64,000 bases of DNA from Lunularia cruciata (taxonomy: Eukaryota; Streptophyta; Marchantiopsida; Lunulariales; Lunulariaceae). Positions 50,129 to 62,009 of this stretch are shown one piece after another (the first letter of the stretch is position 1; every line of letters begins with the position of its first letter). The notes under the pieces were generated by a model. It did not search any database, had not been told where the DNA came from, and saw only the letters and a list, made by a program, of their open reading frames with translations. Location: the NCBI GenBank assembly GCA_948567375.1, contig OX419759.1, forward strand, positions 52,925,493 to 52,989,492, in the 5' to 3' direction. A program made the position numbers and the translations under genes.

Positions 50129-52731
50129 AAATGAGTGGGCAGATTTGAGTGCAGGTAACGGGGGATCTAACTGGGAATGAGAAGTTCGATCTCAACACAG
50201 CACAGAAGTTTCTACAGACTTTCAGAAGACAGAACAGAGGAGATTAAGAGGCGATAATTTCGACCACGACGTTAGTGGAGGAGTGTCCTGTTCACATGTG
50301 TCACGGTCCTTAAGGCTCCCGTTTCCATCTGGTATAGGGTCCAGGAAAGAGGCTTTGAAGAAGTCACTTGGTTAAGTTCTGTGTCATGCATCTCACCAGC
50401 ATCATGCGACTTAACGACCGAAAGTCATGACCTTCAAACCCGAGTGCAGGAACGAGATCCAAGACAGAGATCTATGATAACCGAAATTGGGCTCCAGGCA
50501 TGGGAGACGCTTAACAGACTCTTTGAAGAGGAAAAGAACCGGCAGAAATCTTTTGTATCTCACCAAACGCAGAGCTGGCAGGGACAGACAAAAGTCCAAT
50601 TTTAATACGGTGGTTGCAAGTGATAAGTCGATAAGATGCTGTTTTAGTTGGGAGGGGAGATGGAGGCAGAGTGTCATGGAATTAGTGCTAGTGCTGGATA
50701 TAGGATGCCGAGATTATAGGCGCAGAGAAGTTACATGTAATTTCAGGCTGTGCCCAGCTAAACGAGAAAATAAAATCAATGATGCACAGATAAAGTTGAT
50801 AGAGTTGTAAGAAGTTGGATGCACTGTCGAATGTGTTTGATTCCAGCTTCAGAATTTAATCCAACCTGTGAAGCTGAAGAAACGTACGAAGCACTTTCAA
50901 ATTTAGGAAATCAGAATTTATGGTTGACTTTTGTTGTTGCTTTTCTTATTCTGCGTTTAGTTTTCTAGATTATGAGATCACCCAGCGCAGTTGAAAAGAC
51001 TTCGAGATAGATTTTGTGATGGTGTTAACAATTGGGCTCTGTAGGCACGCAGGAACATTACCATTGTTCAAAGAATGACACATGCTATTGCGAGGCCCCA
51101 AATCATGAATAGAAACGGGATTCCTTGACGCTGGATCCCTGGTAGCATGTGTACATCCGTAGCGATTCACAGAATTTCAGTTAATGTACATATAGCACAC
51201 TCTAGTCGTACTCCCGAAGTACTTGCGGAATGAAAATGAACAGGATGCGGTTTTTTTCCCCTGGGTATGTCCTAGCTCGAGCGATACATCCCACATACAG
51301 CATTAACTGTGGAGCATATGTTACAACATCGGAACAACTTGGAACACCCTAGTTCGTTGGCAGTGTTCCAGTTGTGCCATTCTTCTAGACGAATAGTGAG
51401 CTAGCCCAACTCCTCGACACCTTAGCTCACGGTTATATGTGTTCGCAAGTCACAACTAGCTATAGCAAACACCAATTGTTGAATGAGATTCAGAATTCAG
51501 AATTCAGAATGATTTGTCCGATTTACCGGATCATAAATGGTGCACTGTCAGTGCGACTGCATTATACCCAACATGTTAGTTAGCTATAGAGACTGCGACA
51601 TGTATACGATATACGTGTGGATCACTTAGACGAGTCATTCTGGTAGTCCGATGCCAGTTTCTTACGTGATGACCAATGGTAATAAAGATCCGATGTCTTT
51701 TGATGTTGATTATCGTATCGAGTTTCTGGATTATTTCCGGAGGCACATCTATTATTTTGAAATGAATCAGTGAAGGAATGGACTTGCTTCTCACCTCCAC
51801 CTTCAGGCATTGGCGAATCATCCATTTGAGATCAGGATATGGAATCAGCGGAGTTGCTCTGATCCTGCGTAGAGTTTACACTCGTACTGGATTGGAGCGG
51901 CGCAGATGGTGTGTTCTTGGGTGCTGTGTTTCTCGATTTTCGATCAGAATCATGCCCGCATGAGAGTACACGATACAAAACAAAGGTGTACGTTGTCCAC
52001 CGAGATGACGCGATACATAGAATATCAACGAGTCTTTGACGTGGATATCTTTTGATTGCCTCCAGAGAGCTATACTGAAAAATATTGGACATGTCTTATA
52101 TCTACTCCGCGATTCCTGTAATACAGTACATGGAGTATTCCGGCGGCTGCCATATCTGAATAGGGGTACCTGTTCATATTTGCAAACAACACTGTGAGAC
52201 GTTCCACCTAGTTGATTGCTGTTGCTCATTTGAGTACTTAGAAACAGACATCAACACTGAGACGGACCAAAGACCATGCCTGGTCTTTGGTTCCATATTT
52301 GTCGTACCTAGATCCATTACTTCTGTTATGCTAATTATGACGAGGACTAAAGAATCATGGCTCAAGTTCTCTTGTTAGGGTTCGTAAGAAAGAAATGAAC
52401 TGGCCCTAACGAATCGGAGAATGGTTGGAGTTTCTGTAGCCGTGAATAGTAATGCACATCTACAGAACTGGAATCATTCTGGATTGTACAACGCCTGATA
52501 GGTCTCAATTGCAAGACTATTAAATACCGGATTCATTGAATCGAAGACCACCTTCAGTTTAGAAATGTTCCTCTACAATAATAGTATATCCTATTTGCGG
52601 ATGGAACTTGTGACTTATCCGTCCTGAAATATAAGCAAGAGCTTGCCCTTTTTGTATAAGGTACACTTTTACATAGAAATCATCGAACAAATTATTAACG
52701 GCTGAGTTTTAATGATTGTTCACTCGCTAAA
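50129..52731. repeat. Duplicated interval downstream of LBD, unit B
   Basis: It matches 24,786-26,518 with two stretches not in unit A: 50,515-51,137 and 52,207-52,441. Neither has clear terminal repeats, so deletions in unit A are as likely as insertions here. Short open frames (50,381-50,605, 50,487-50,810) lie at the first stretch. One reads LFEEEKNRQKSF, which could be a 3' exon, but it has no recognisable family. Confidence 0.55.
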
Positions 52732-52890
52732 GCTATAACCATTGAAATTTGAAGAAGTACCATCTAAAGAAAGGCATGGGACAGGATTGTGCCAAACGAG
52801 TGACTCCATTCGTTTTGCACAATCCTGTCCCATGCCCGTCTTTACTACGAGACAATGCGGTTCTTCTTTGAAGCACATTGCTTATGTAGC
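52732..52890 (+). ncRNA. MIRNA-like foldback (candidate microRNA precursor)
   Basis: The arm GGCATGGGACAGGATTGTGC (52,773-52,792) is perfectly complementary to GCACAATCCTGTCCCATGCC (52,817-52,836). Pairing continues inward through one C-U mismatch and AAACGA/TCGTTT to a 4-nt loop at 52,803-52,806, so the upper stem spans 30 positions per arm. Outside it, looser complementarity continues (AAGAAG near 52,753 with CTTCTTT near 52,863; GCTAT near 52,732 with GTAGC near 52,886). A near-perfect duplex of miRNA size inside an imperfect longer stem is the hallmark of plant MIRNA genes. The 3' arm ends in CCCATGCC, which faintly recalls miR482/2118 ends, but the match is partial. The strand is not settled. 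Unit A has only the 3' arm (26,535). Confidence 0.45.
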
Positions 52891-54261
52891 ATAATCTAAC
52901 TAGTCCACATTTGGTTCGTGGTTCTACAATTGATTAGTCTCTAAATACTTCTCTTTGATGGATGCATAGATGTACATTTCTACATTCATTATCATTATTC
53001 TTGCTCTACCAATCGTTCTATGCTCTATCTACTATGCCTTGTTCTACGGTCTCTGTCTCATTAATAATCCTTTAAATCTCTTTGATTTGAAAACAATCAT
53101 CATCTTGCATTTCCAAATCAATAAATTCTCCCTATTGAATCAACTAATGTATATTATATCTCCTTGTCCCCATTGTGTTCCAATTTACACTTAGATTTGA
53201 AAAATCTCTTCTAGTATCTCGGTGCTCTGCATTTCTACACCAAGAAAACGCTTCTATCACTCTTGATGCATTGCAAAATGTGTTATTATAACCTATCAAA
53301 CACTTTCATAAATACCGATGCAAATCTATAAAACATTTACAACATACAACGAACACAAAAATGATACAAAACATTTCTAAAAATTTCGTCTTGTTGCGAA
53401 TCTAGTTGCATGAAGTGAAAAATGGAAGACCTGTATGCTAGTATGCACGTTCTAAATTAATGAAAATTTTGAAAATTTTGAGAGTGTTGCTTGGCCTTAC
53501 TTCTCCAGATTACTACTCTCCCGTCTCGCTGCTCAAGCTTTTTTAACTAGGCTGCAAACATCTTCATGGAATAAATGACTTACTCAAAGGTACGACTTAA
53601 ATACTAACTAATTGGATATTAGGTGTTATCTATAAACTCTCACACCTCTAGTATAGGTACATGTATATCAATGCATATGTACTTCTCTCTGAAAAGTACT
53701 TTCAAAGATTTGGGGGTGATGTAAAAAAGCAGTAACTATTTGTACAGTACGTGAGGAAAATTTTTATGGACGTGATAAGAGTATGCGATAAGGTATATTT
53801 TATGGTACCCAGACTACATCCACCCTTACTAGATCAGAAGAAGAAAGATGATTACTTATATTTTATGGCTGAGGCATACCGATGGGTTTCTAAGCTTTAG
53901 TGAGAAAGAAATAATGAATATTCCACAAGTTAATATTCTTCCACCTCTAAAATGATTAATTATATTATAATTACCTCTAACTAATCTAACACGGAAACAT
54001 CAAATCTAACTAATCTAATACGGAAACATCAACCCACCATTGAAATAGAAATTTCTCCCAAACAATGCAGCCCGGACTATAAACGTGTAAATTTCTTTTT
54101 CGTATTCGTACTATTCATATATGTCAAAGTTTTTTTTACAATACCCTAACAGAAAACTTGCGGGCAGTGGTTCGGGGTCCCGTGTCTTGTGTCACCGTCC
54201 ACGGAGCGATCCTCAGGTAACCATCGGGGCTTCCCTCCAAATCTCCCTCCAAATCTGACAG
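52891..54261. repeat. Duplicated AT-rich interval, unit B
   Basis: It matches 26,580-27,998 with small indels, including about 60 bp of extra text near 53,328-53,400. No gene is recognised. It holds the shared short tandem repeat at about 53,974-54,033. Confidence 0.6.
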
Positions 54262-55759
54262 CAAACCGTCTCCGTACCAAAGATGTGTGGTGCCCGTGGG
54301 TGTTGGGAAGTCACGTCTTCACCTATATGTACATGCTAAGGGTTCGTTCTAATGTCGAATTCGTAGCTAGAAGCACCTGCTGCGCTGGACTATTCCCAGA
54401 ACCAATTTGCCTCGTGCCCAGAAGTACATGGCTTTTAATAATGATATCACACTCTGTTCATATATAATCCAGAAGAAAACGCTGTCAAAGAGCACACAAC
54501 GATGGCTTTTAATAATGATATCACACTCTGTTCATATATAATCCAGAAGAAAACGCTGTCAAAGAGCACACAACGAAGGAAGAATAATAAGATCTGGGTG
54601 GGTCTCCGTTTACTGCTTCTTCCTTCTCTTTATTATGGCTATAAATTCAACAAGTTTCGTAAGAGAAATTCTATTTGCAATGAAGATGAAACAGATCAAA
54701 TGTATTCGTTGGATACTTCTTTAAAGATGTAAAGACATATTTGCTTAATCGGTGATCAAACTCAAAACCAAGACTTTTACCGAAGCTGCAAGGAACAAAC
54801 CCTAAAAGGAATACAGATAAAACAAACATGAAAAATCAAAATCTCACTGAACTTAGATTGCTGAACTTGAAATCGTCGAGTAAGTAAGCATAGATTGATG
54901 TCCAGGATGGCTCCATGAGAAGAGAAATGCTGTACCTATAGCAATTAAGGACTATTATGCTGTTTCCACTTCATCTGTTAGTGAATATTTTAGTAGTGAG
55001 ATGTTGACCCGTTTCCATCTTTTTCTTTTCGTTCAGAATCACGTTGAAATACTAATATTTATGAAAGAAAATTCCTTCACACCTCAAGTCACTATAAGCC
55101 TGGGTATATCTTATATCGTCGATGTCATTTTCGTCCATTGTCAAAATATTCATAGAAATACTGTAGCTGCTTGGTTGAATTTGAAGGTGGCTGATGCTTC
55201 TAAAGTCAGGGTTGAGCCTCGATTATGTTTAGCTAAGCTTTGAAATTAGAAATCTGCATTCAAAGATACCCATATCCAGGAATCTAGAATCACTCAATAT
55301 TTCTGAGAAAATTCATTGAAAGATGCTCAGATGTTTATCGAACTTTAACCCAACTTGATGTAACAGATTACAGTTGAGAACTAGATAGGCACTGGAATGT
55401 CCATACTGATTGTCTGAACTTGCACATCAGATATCATCATCAATTTGCATCAATTGAACGTTGATGCAAAATCCTTGTACCCGTTATGTTGCGGAACTGC
55501 AGGTGCACACAGCGCTCCATTTATGTCTTCAGAAACGGGATGGATCTTCCAGATAAATAGTCCGAAACTAGATCAAAAGACTTGAACTGTGATCCCCCAA
55601 CAATAATTTGCATTTGCTAGGGATAAATCTAACATGCATTGTTGAAATCCAATCCTGCCGTGCAATCTTATTGCATCTGTCGGAAGATATCCCTGAACTG
55701 CTAGTATCCTGGCCCTAACATTTGACCGCTCCATTGCTACGCAAGGGAATCAGTTACCA
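54262..55759. other. Unit B-only stretch left of peroxidase exon 4
   Basis: This DNA is absent from unit A. It lies 3' of the peroxidase gene on the gene's own strand, so its right end should hold the 3' UTR. It includes the 74-bp tandem duplication. An open frame at 55,001-55,243 has no family I recognise. Confidence 0.5.
54428..54575. repeat. Perfect 74-bp tandem duplication
   Basis: The block starting ATGGCTTTTAATAATGATAT at 54,428 is repeated without a mismatch from 54,502. Perfect identity means a recent event or an assembly artefact. Confidence 0.95.
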
Positions 55760-57460
<1,701 letters not shown>

Positions 57461-58622
57461 TGTGGAGACCTTGTTTGCTAGAATCTTCTGATCTCTCGTC
57501 TAATTCCTGTATCGACGTAAGATTCGTGATCCCTTACCGAGCCAAAGGTAGTTCGACCCCCGCAAATGGTCAAAACCACCTTTCTGCACAATTATAAAAA
57601 GAGCGCGTGAGGAATAGCAAGAACAAATTTGAATAACGAATCTGAAGTTGATCAGTGTGATTCAATTTAGGTAATGTCATGTATATGCACTTAGACCTAT
57701 TGGCAAGACCTAGTTCAAACATGTAAACACCAAGGAAAAACTTCACTTACGTGCAAAGGTGAAGGGTGTGGAGAAGAACTCTCGACTTGTGAGTTGTGAT
57801 CTGTGATAGCCCACCATTTATACGTCATTTGGGCGACCTGAAGACTGCAACAGCCTTGTCTTTTCTCCCATACCTTCGTGGTCTGAGTTAGGCATGATCT
57901 ATCGGAATAAATGTCGACGAACCAGGAACGCATAACTTTAATGTTAGACTAAGATTTAGAAGGATTCTTGTCATGGAATGAGGCACCGGGGTGGATTCAA
58001 TGACTGTTGTGAAGCACTCCTGTAGATTTTGCATAGTTGCAGCTGAGGTGATAGATTGTTTTGGGTGGCAAGGATGACAGTAAATACTCCTACGGAGTAA
58101 ACCCACATCAGACTTCCTAGATATTCTATAGATGACCAGCCATCTAGTCAGAAACAAACAAGCTTTAGTAGGGAACGGGAAACCTTGTATAGAATCTGAG
58201 GTCATCCTCAACTGTCGTCGTATTAACTTCAACTTACTCATTTAAGATGAAGAAGTAGCATCCGCAGGATCTCGTCAGTTCCGTGTTCACGCAGTTTAAC
58301 TGAACAAGCTAACTGAAGTTTTCTTATTTATTGTTGCAAACTCGATGATAAGGGAAATTTACCGAATTTGGGCAAACTAGTCGTTATCAATATTGAACTA
58401 TAACCATTTGAATAACCAAGAAACAAGTAAACGGATGATGTATAGAGCGAACCCATAAGTTTAGGACATACATTATTTCGAGAACTTTGGATAGTATATG
58501 TGACTTTTGTGTTCTTATTTACTCAATGACCACTTCCAAAACAATTCAAAGATATAAATTTTGTCTCGCTCCATCATGAAATAATTACATAAATAAATTG
58601 AAGCAAGTGTTAAAATATTCTA

Positions 58623-58705
<83 letters not shown>

Positions 58706-59095
58706 AAATAAATTTTATATGTATATAAATCTAGTAAAAAAATTCACATCTGAACTTCGCAATCAGTTTGCCCGTCTTTCATTAGAATATTGGAAGCGAT
58801 TACATTAAAATGTGCAAAAATTATTGTTGGTGCAAGAACCCTGTAGAAGAGTTGCTTTGTATTAAATTCGGCCTTTTTTGTATGATTAAAGATTTTTAAG
58901 ACGGTTCTGAATTTCTAATTAACTAAAATAAAATAAATTAGAGAAAATAATTATTTCAGAATATTATTGTTATTTTAATATTTAAATTTAGTTTATATAA
59001 TTTTATTTAATTCCAATTTATAGTTTCTTTTGGTGCAAATCCAATCACCGTAAATTTAGGATGGAAAACTTAGATTCTAAAAAATTCTAGTGGTA
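57461..59095. repeat. Duplicated peroxidase 5' flank, unit B
   Basis: It matches 29,029-31,070, minus about 540 bp lost near 58,388. It is highly similar close to the gene and more diverged towards the AT-rich right end. No other gene recognised. Confidence 0.65.
58627..58703. repeat. (TA)n microsatellite, about 77 bp
   Basis: Long TA run; only about 22 bp at the matching site in unit A (30,734-30,755). Confidence 0.97.
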
Positions 59096-59696
59096 TATTG
59101 GCTCCTAATCGAAAAGTTGGGAATTACGGGGTTCAAGGAATAATTATATCCTCAAATAGTGGACACTTTTTCTTTTTACATATTTCTTCATAGATGACCT
59201 TCTTCTTTTTTATAGATGACCTTTTACTTAGTACCTTGAATTATTTTAGTAATTATTAAAGCTTTTAGAATTATTTTGTAAATATACATGTAATATATAG
59301 ATCAAGGAGGAGATTATGATTATCATCTTTTCATTTAAAAATGTGTCTCTCTTATTGAGTTCTCTAGTGAACAATGGGTTCAGTCCCGGAGACACCCATA
59401 GAGGAGTGTGATGGAGTTTGGTTCCTTATCTTCTGAGCCCATAGTGTGCTACCTTATTGGCAATTAGAGGTTTATCTGTAATGAGAGTTATGCCAACTCC
59501 CGTTCTTAGTTCCATTGTGGGGACCTCTCTAGAAGGCAAGAGACTAGAGAGGTGATAAAGTGTTCCACGCATAATTCTACATTAAACTCAAGAAGGCAAT
59601 GAGAAACTATAGTTCTTAATGGGACTAACATAAGCCAAAGCACAATGCTTCCTCCTAGGAATTATACTCTCTCTCTGTATGTAAATAAATAAATAA

Positions 59697-59745
<49 letters not shown>

Positions 59746-59939
59746 GATATAGGGGTAGCCAGATACTATTCATCAATAAATTCTTGAGTTTCCAAAGTCT
59801 ACATGTTTTATGTTTGTTAAATTCCTTTTCTTTGTCGTTGATGTTCATCAAACCCTTAAAACTATGTTTAGGGTTAAGTATGATTATCTCAAAAGGACCA
59901 CTATTGCCATAAAATTTTTGGCATAGTAGAGTCCTTGTT
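59096..59939. other. Unit B-only AT-rich stretch, no gene recognised
   Basis: Frequent stops on both strands. The only notable structure is the compound microsatellite at 59,682-59,741. A minus-strand ORF over 59,588-59,851 owes its length to that repeat (it encodes an alternating Ile-Tyr run) and is not a gene. Confidence 0.5.
59682..59741. repeat. Compound microsatellite (AAAT)n then (AT)n
   Basis: About five AAAT-type units followed by about 41 bp of AT. Preceded by a short CT-rich run. Confidence 0.95.
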
Positions 59940-61230
59940 AAACCTTGATCATATCCTTAATGCACTTGAGTCTTGGAAGCTCAAAGTCCAGTCAACCAAT
60001 ATACATTACACCTTTTCTAGACAGTCAAAGACAGTACCAACATCAATTGTCCTTTCAAGTAACAAAGGATCCATTGCACCATTTCCTAGTAGTGCTTTCT
60101 TGGGTCAGCCAATATCTACTCAACATGCTAATAGCATGTGAGATATCTAGTCCAGTGTAAGCCATTCCATACATTAAGCTCCCAATATTATATGCATAGA
60201 AAATGCTAGATCTCCTTTATTCTTCATCTAAAGGATATTGCACCAATAACAATTTAAAATGAGATGCTAACAAAGTACTTATAAGTTTGGCACTCTCCAT
60301 ACCAAACCTTGTTTGCAGCTCCTGTATGTATCTCTTCTTGGACATCTTGAGTTTACACTTGCTCTTATATTTATGAATATCAATCCAAAGTACTTTCTTT
60401 GAGGGACCAAAGTCTTTCATGTTGAATTCCTTACTTAGCTGTGCTTTTAACCTCTTTGCCTTGGCCATGTCCACAACAAAAATCATATGAGCATATCATT
60501 CACATACAATATCAAGACTATTAAATCAAAGAATCTTTTTCCTTATAGCTCCTTGAGATACACACAAAAATCTAACTTGACTCTACATCCAATCTTACTG
60601 TAAAACATCAAACCTCTCATACCATTGTCTAGGACTCCTCTTCTATCCATATAGAAATTTCTCTAACTTGCAAACCTCATTCTCCTTCCTCTATATAGCA
60701 AAACCCTCTACCTGATGCACATGAATCTCCTCTTCCAATTCTCCATGCAAAAATTGATTGTATCATCTTACTGATTCAACTCTAGATGATGTCAGAAATG
60801 GAAGTCATTTTAACCATTGATCAAAAGATCTTGTTGAAGTCAATCCCTTCTTGTTTGCCAAATCTCTTTTGTACCATCCTTTCCTTGTATCAATCTCCAC
60901 CTTATTCAGAAAGATCTTCTTTTTTTAGGTTAGCCATGTGCAATGAAGTGTCTTCTTCCTAGTGAGTAAATTCACTAGAATTCTAATTCTTTGAGAAAAA
61001 AAATCTATCTCCTATTTTATCACAATGTAACATTGTTGAGACTCTTGCATTGCATCCTCATATGAAGAAGACTCGTCATTCTCCATGAGTATAGTAAAAG
61101 CTACAAATTCTCTTAACTATTTGGTGTGTTTTATCTCTGGGCGGTGGTATTTTGAATTGACTCCCATTGGTGCAATACAATTGATGGAGTCTTCAGGTGA
61201 CTACCATATATGAACATGGTTATAACTTTG
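59940..61230 (-). pseudogene. Older Ty1/copia remnant: RT and RNase H
   Basis: Read leftwards from 61,230, the minus strand gives FVAFTILMENDESSSYEDAM (about 61,030-61,130), then RFGKQEGIDFNKIF (about 60,830-60,870), then HVHQVEGFAI (about 60,700) and FNMKDFGPSKKVLW (about 60,390-60,430). These are followed by IGSLMYGMAYTGLDISHA (about 60,130-60,190), the start of RNase H. It is in opposite orientation to the other copia remnants, more decayed, and only distantly similar to them, so it is a separate and probably older insertion. Confidence 0.8.
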
Positions 61231-62009
61231 AGACCATTCCTGGTTGAGCACCTTTGATGTCCTTATTATTGTCAAAACCTTGCTAATTTATTCATTGTAA
61301 AAGTTATTGATTCATTACACGTAAAACTTATCCTAAGAATACGCTTCAGCTAGATATACATGATACTTTATATCAGCAACCATGTATGTTCATGTTAAGG
61401 CCTTAATTACTTGCAATCAGTATACTTAATGTACAATGCAAAGGAAGTGAACAGATCAGCACTTGGATATTCCTGAAATTTAACCTCCATCAAAATACTT
61501 TGTTGCTTAAATGGTCCTAGATACATGGCTTCCAATTAGTGAATCTGACACCCCACCAATCAATGCCACAATTAGTGCCTCAAATGGAGAGGTATTTGGA
61601 GGAGTGATCCTTGCAATTTAGGATGGGAGAAGCACTCAGAGTGATGTAGAATAATACAAATTATTTGCAAGCTGGCCTACTTGTAGAATGTTCATCACTC
61701 AGAATGATGTAAGATAATCCAGAATGCCGATAGGAAGAATAAGTATGGAGACCATACAAGCTATAGGGCAAAGTATCAGGGTGACAAGCAAAGTGGTATC
61801 ACAAAGGAAATTAAGAGCACTCAGAGAGCTGTAGATGACCTTGAGTGCATGAGGATGGAATAACACTCGGAGTGTTGAAGGATCATTTGGAGTGTTTGTA
61901 GGAATGCAGCACTTGGAGTGCCATTAGGTGAGGCATACAGGCCCAAGTTCCAAGTGCCACCTTGGCACTTTGGAGAGAAGTTCCGACCCAATTTGAGCTT
62001 TTTGCCAAT
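61230..62009. other. Unit B-only stretch with recurring CACTC-GAGTG motifs
   Basis: No gene recognised. Between about 61,630 and 61,925 the inverted motif CACTCNGAGTG, or near variants of it, occurs about five times, sometimes followed by a GATGTARRATAAT-like tail. It could be a decayed minisatellite. Confidence 0.4.

Noticed and set aside
52817-52838. Naming the hairpin as miR482/2118
   Set aside because: Only the last eight bases of the arm agree well and the middle needs a gap, so the name is not justified without small-RNA data.
59588-59851. Minus-strand ORF with an Ile-Tyr run
   Set aside because: The reading frame is created by the AT microsatellite; it is not a gene.
61790-61806. Primer-binding site of a copia element (TGGTATCACAAAG)
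   Set aside because: It resembles the initiator-tRNA complement only in its first eight bases, and no LTR end precedes it.
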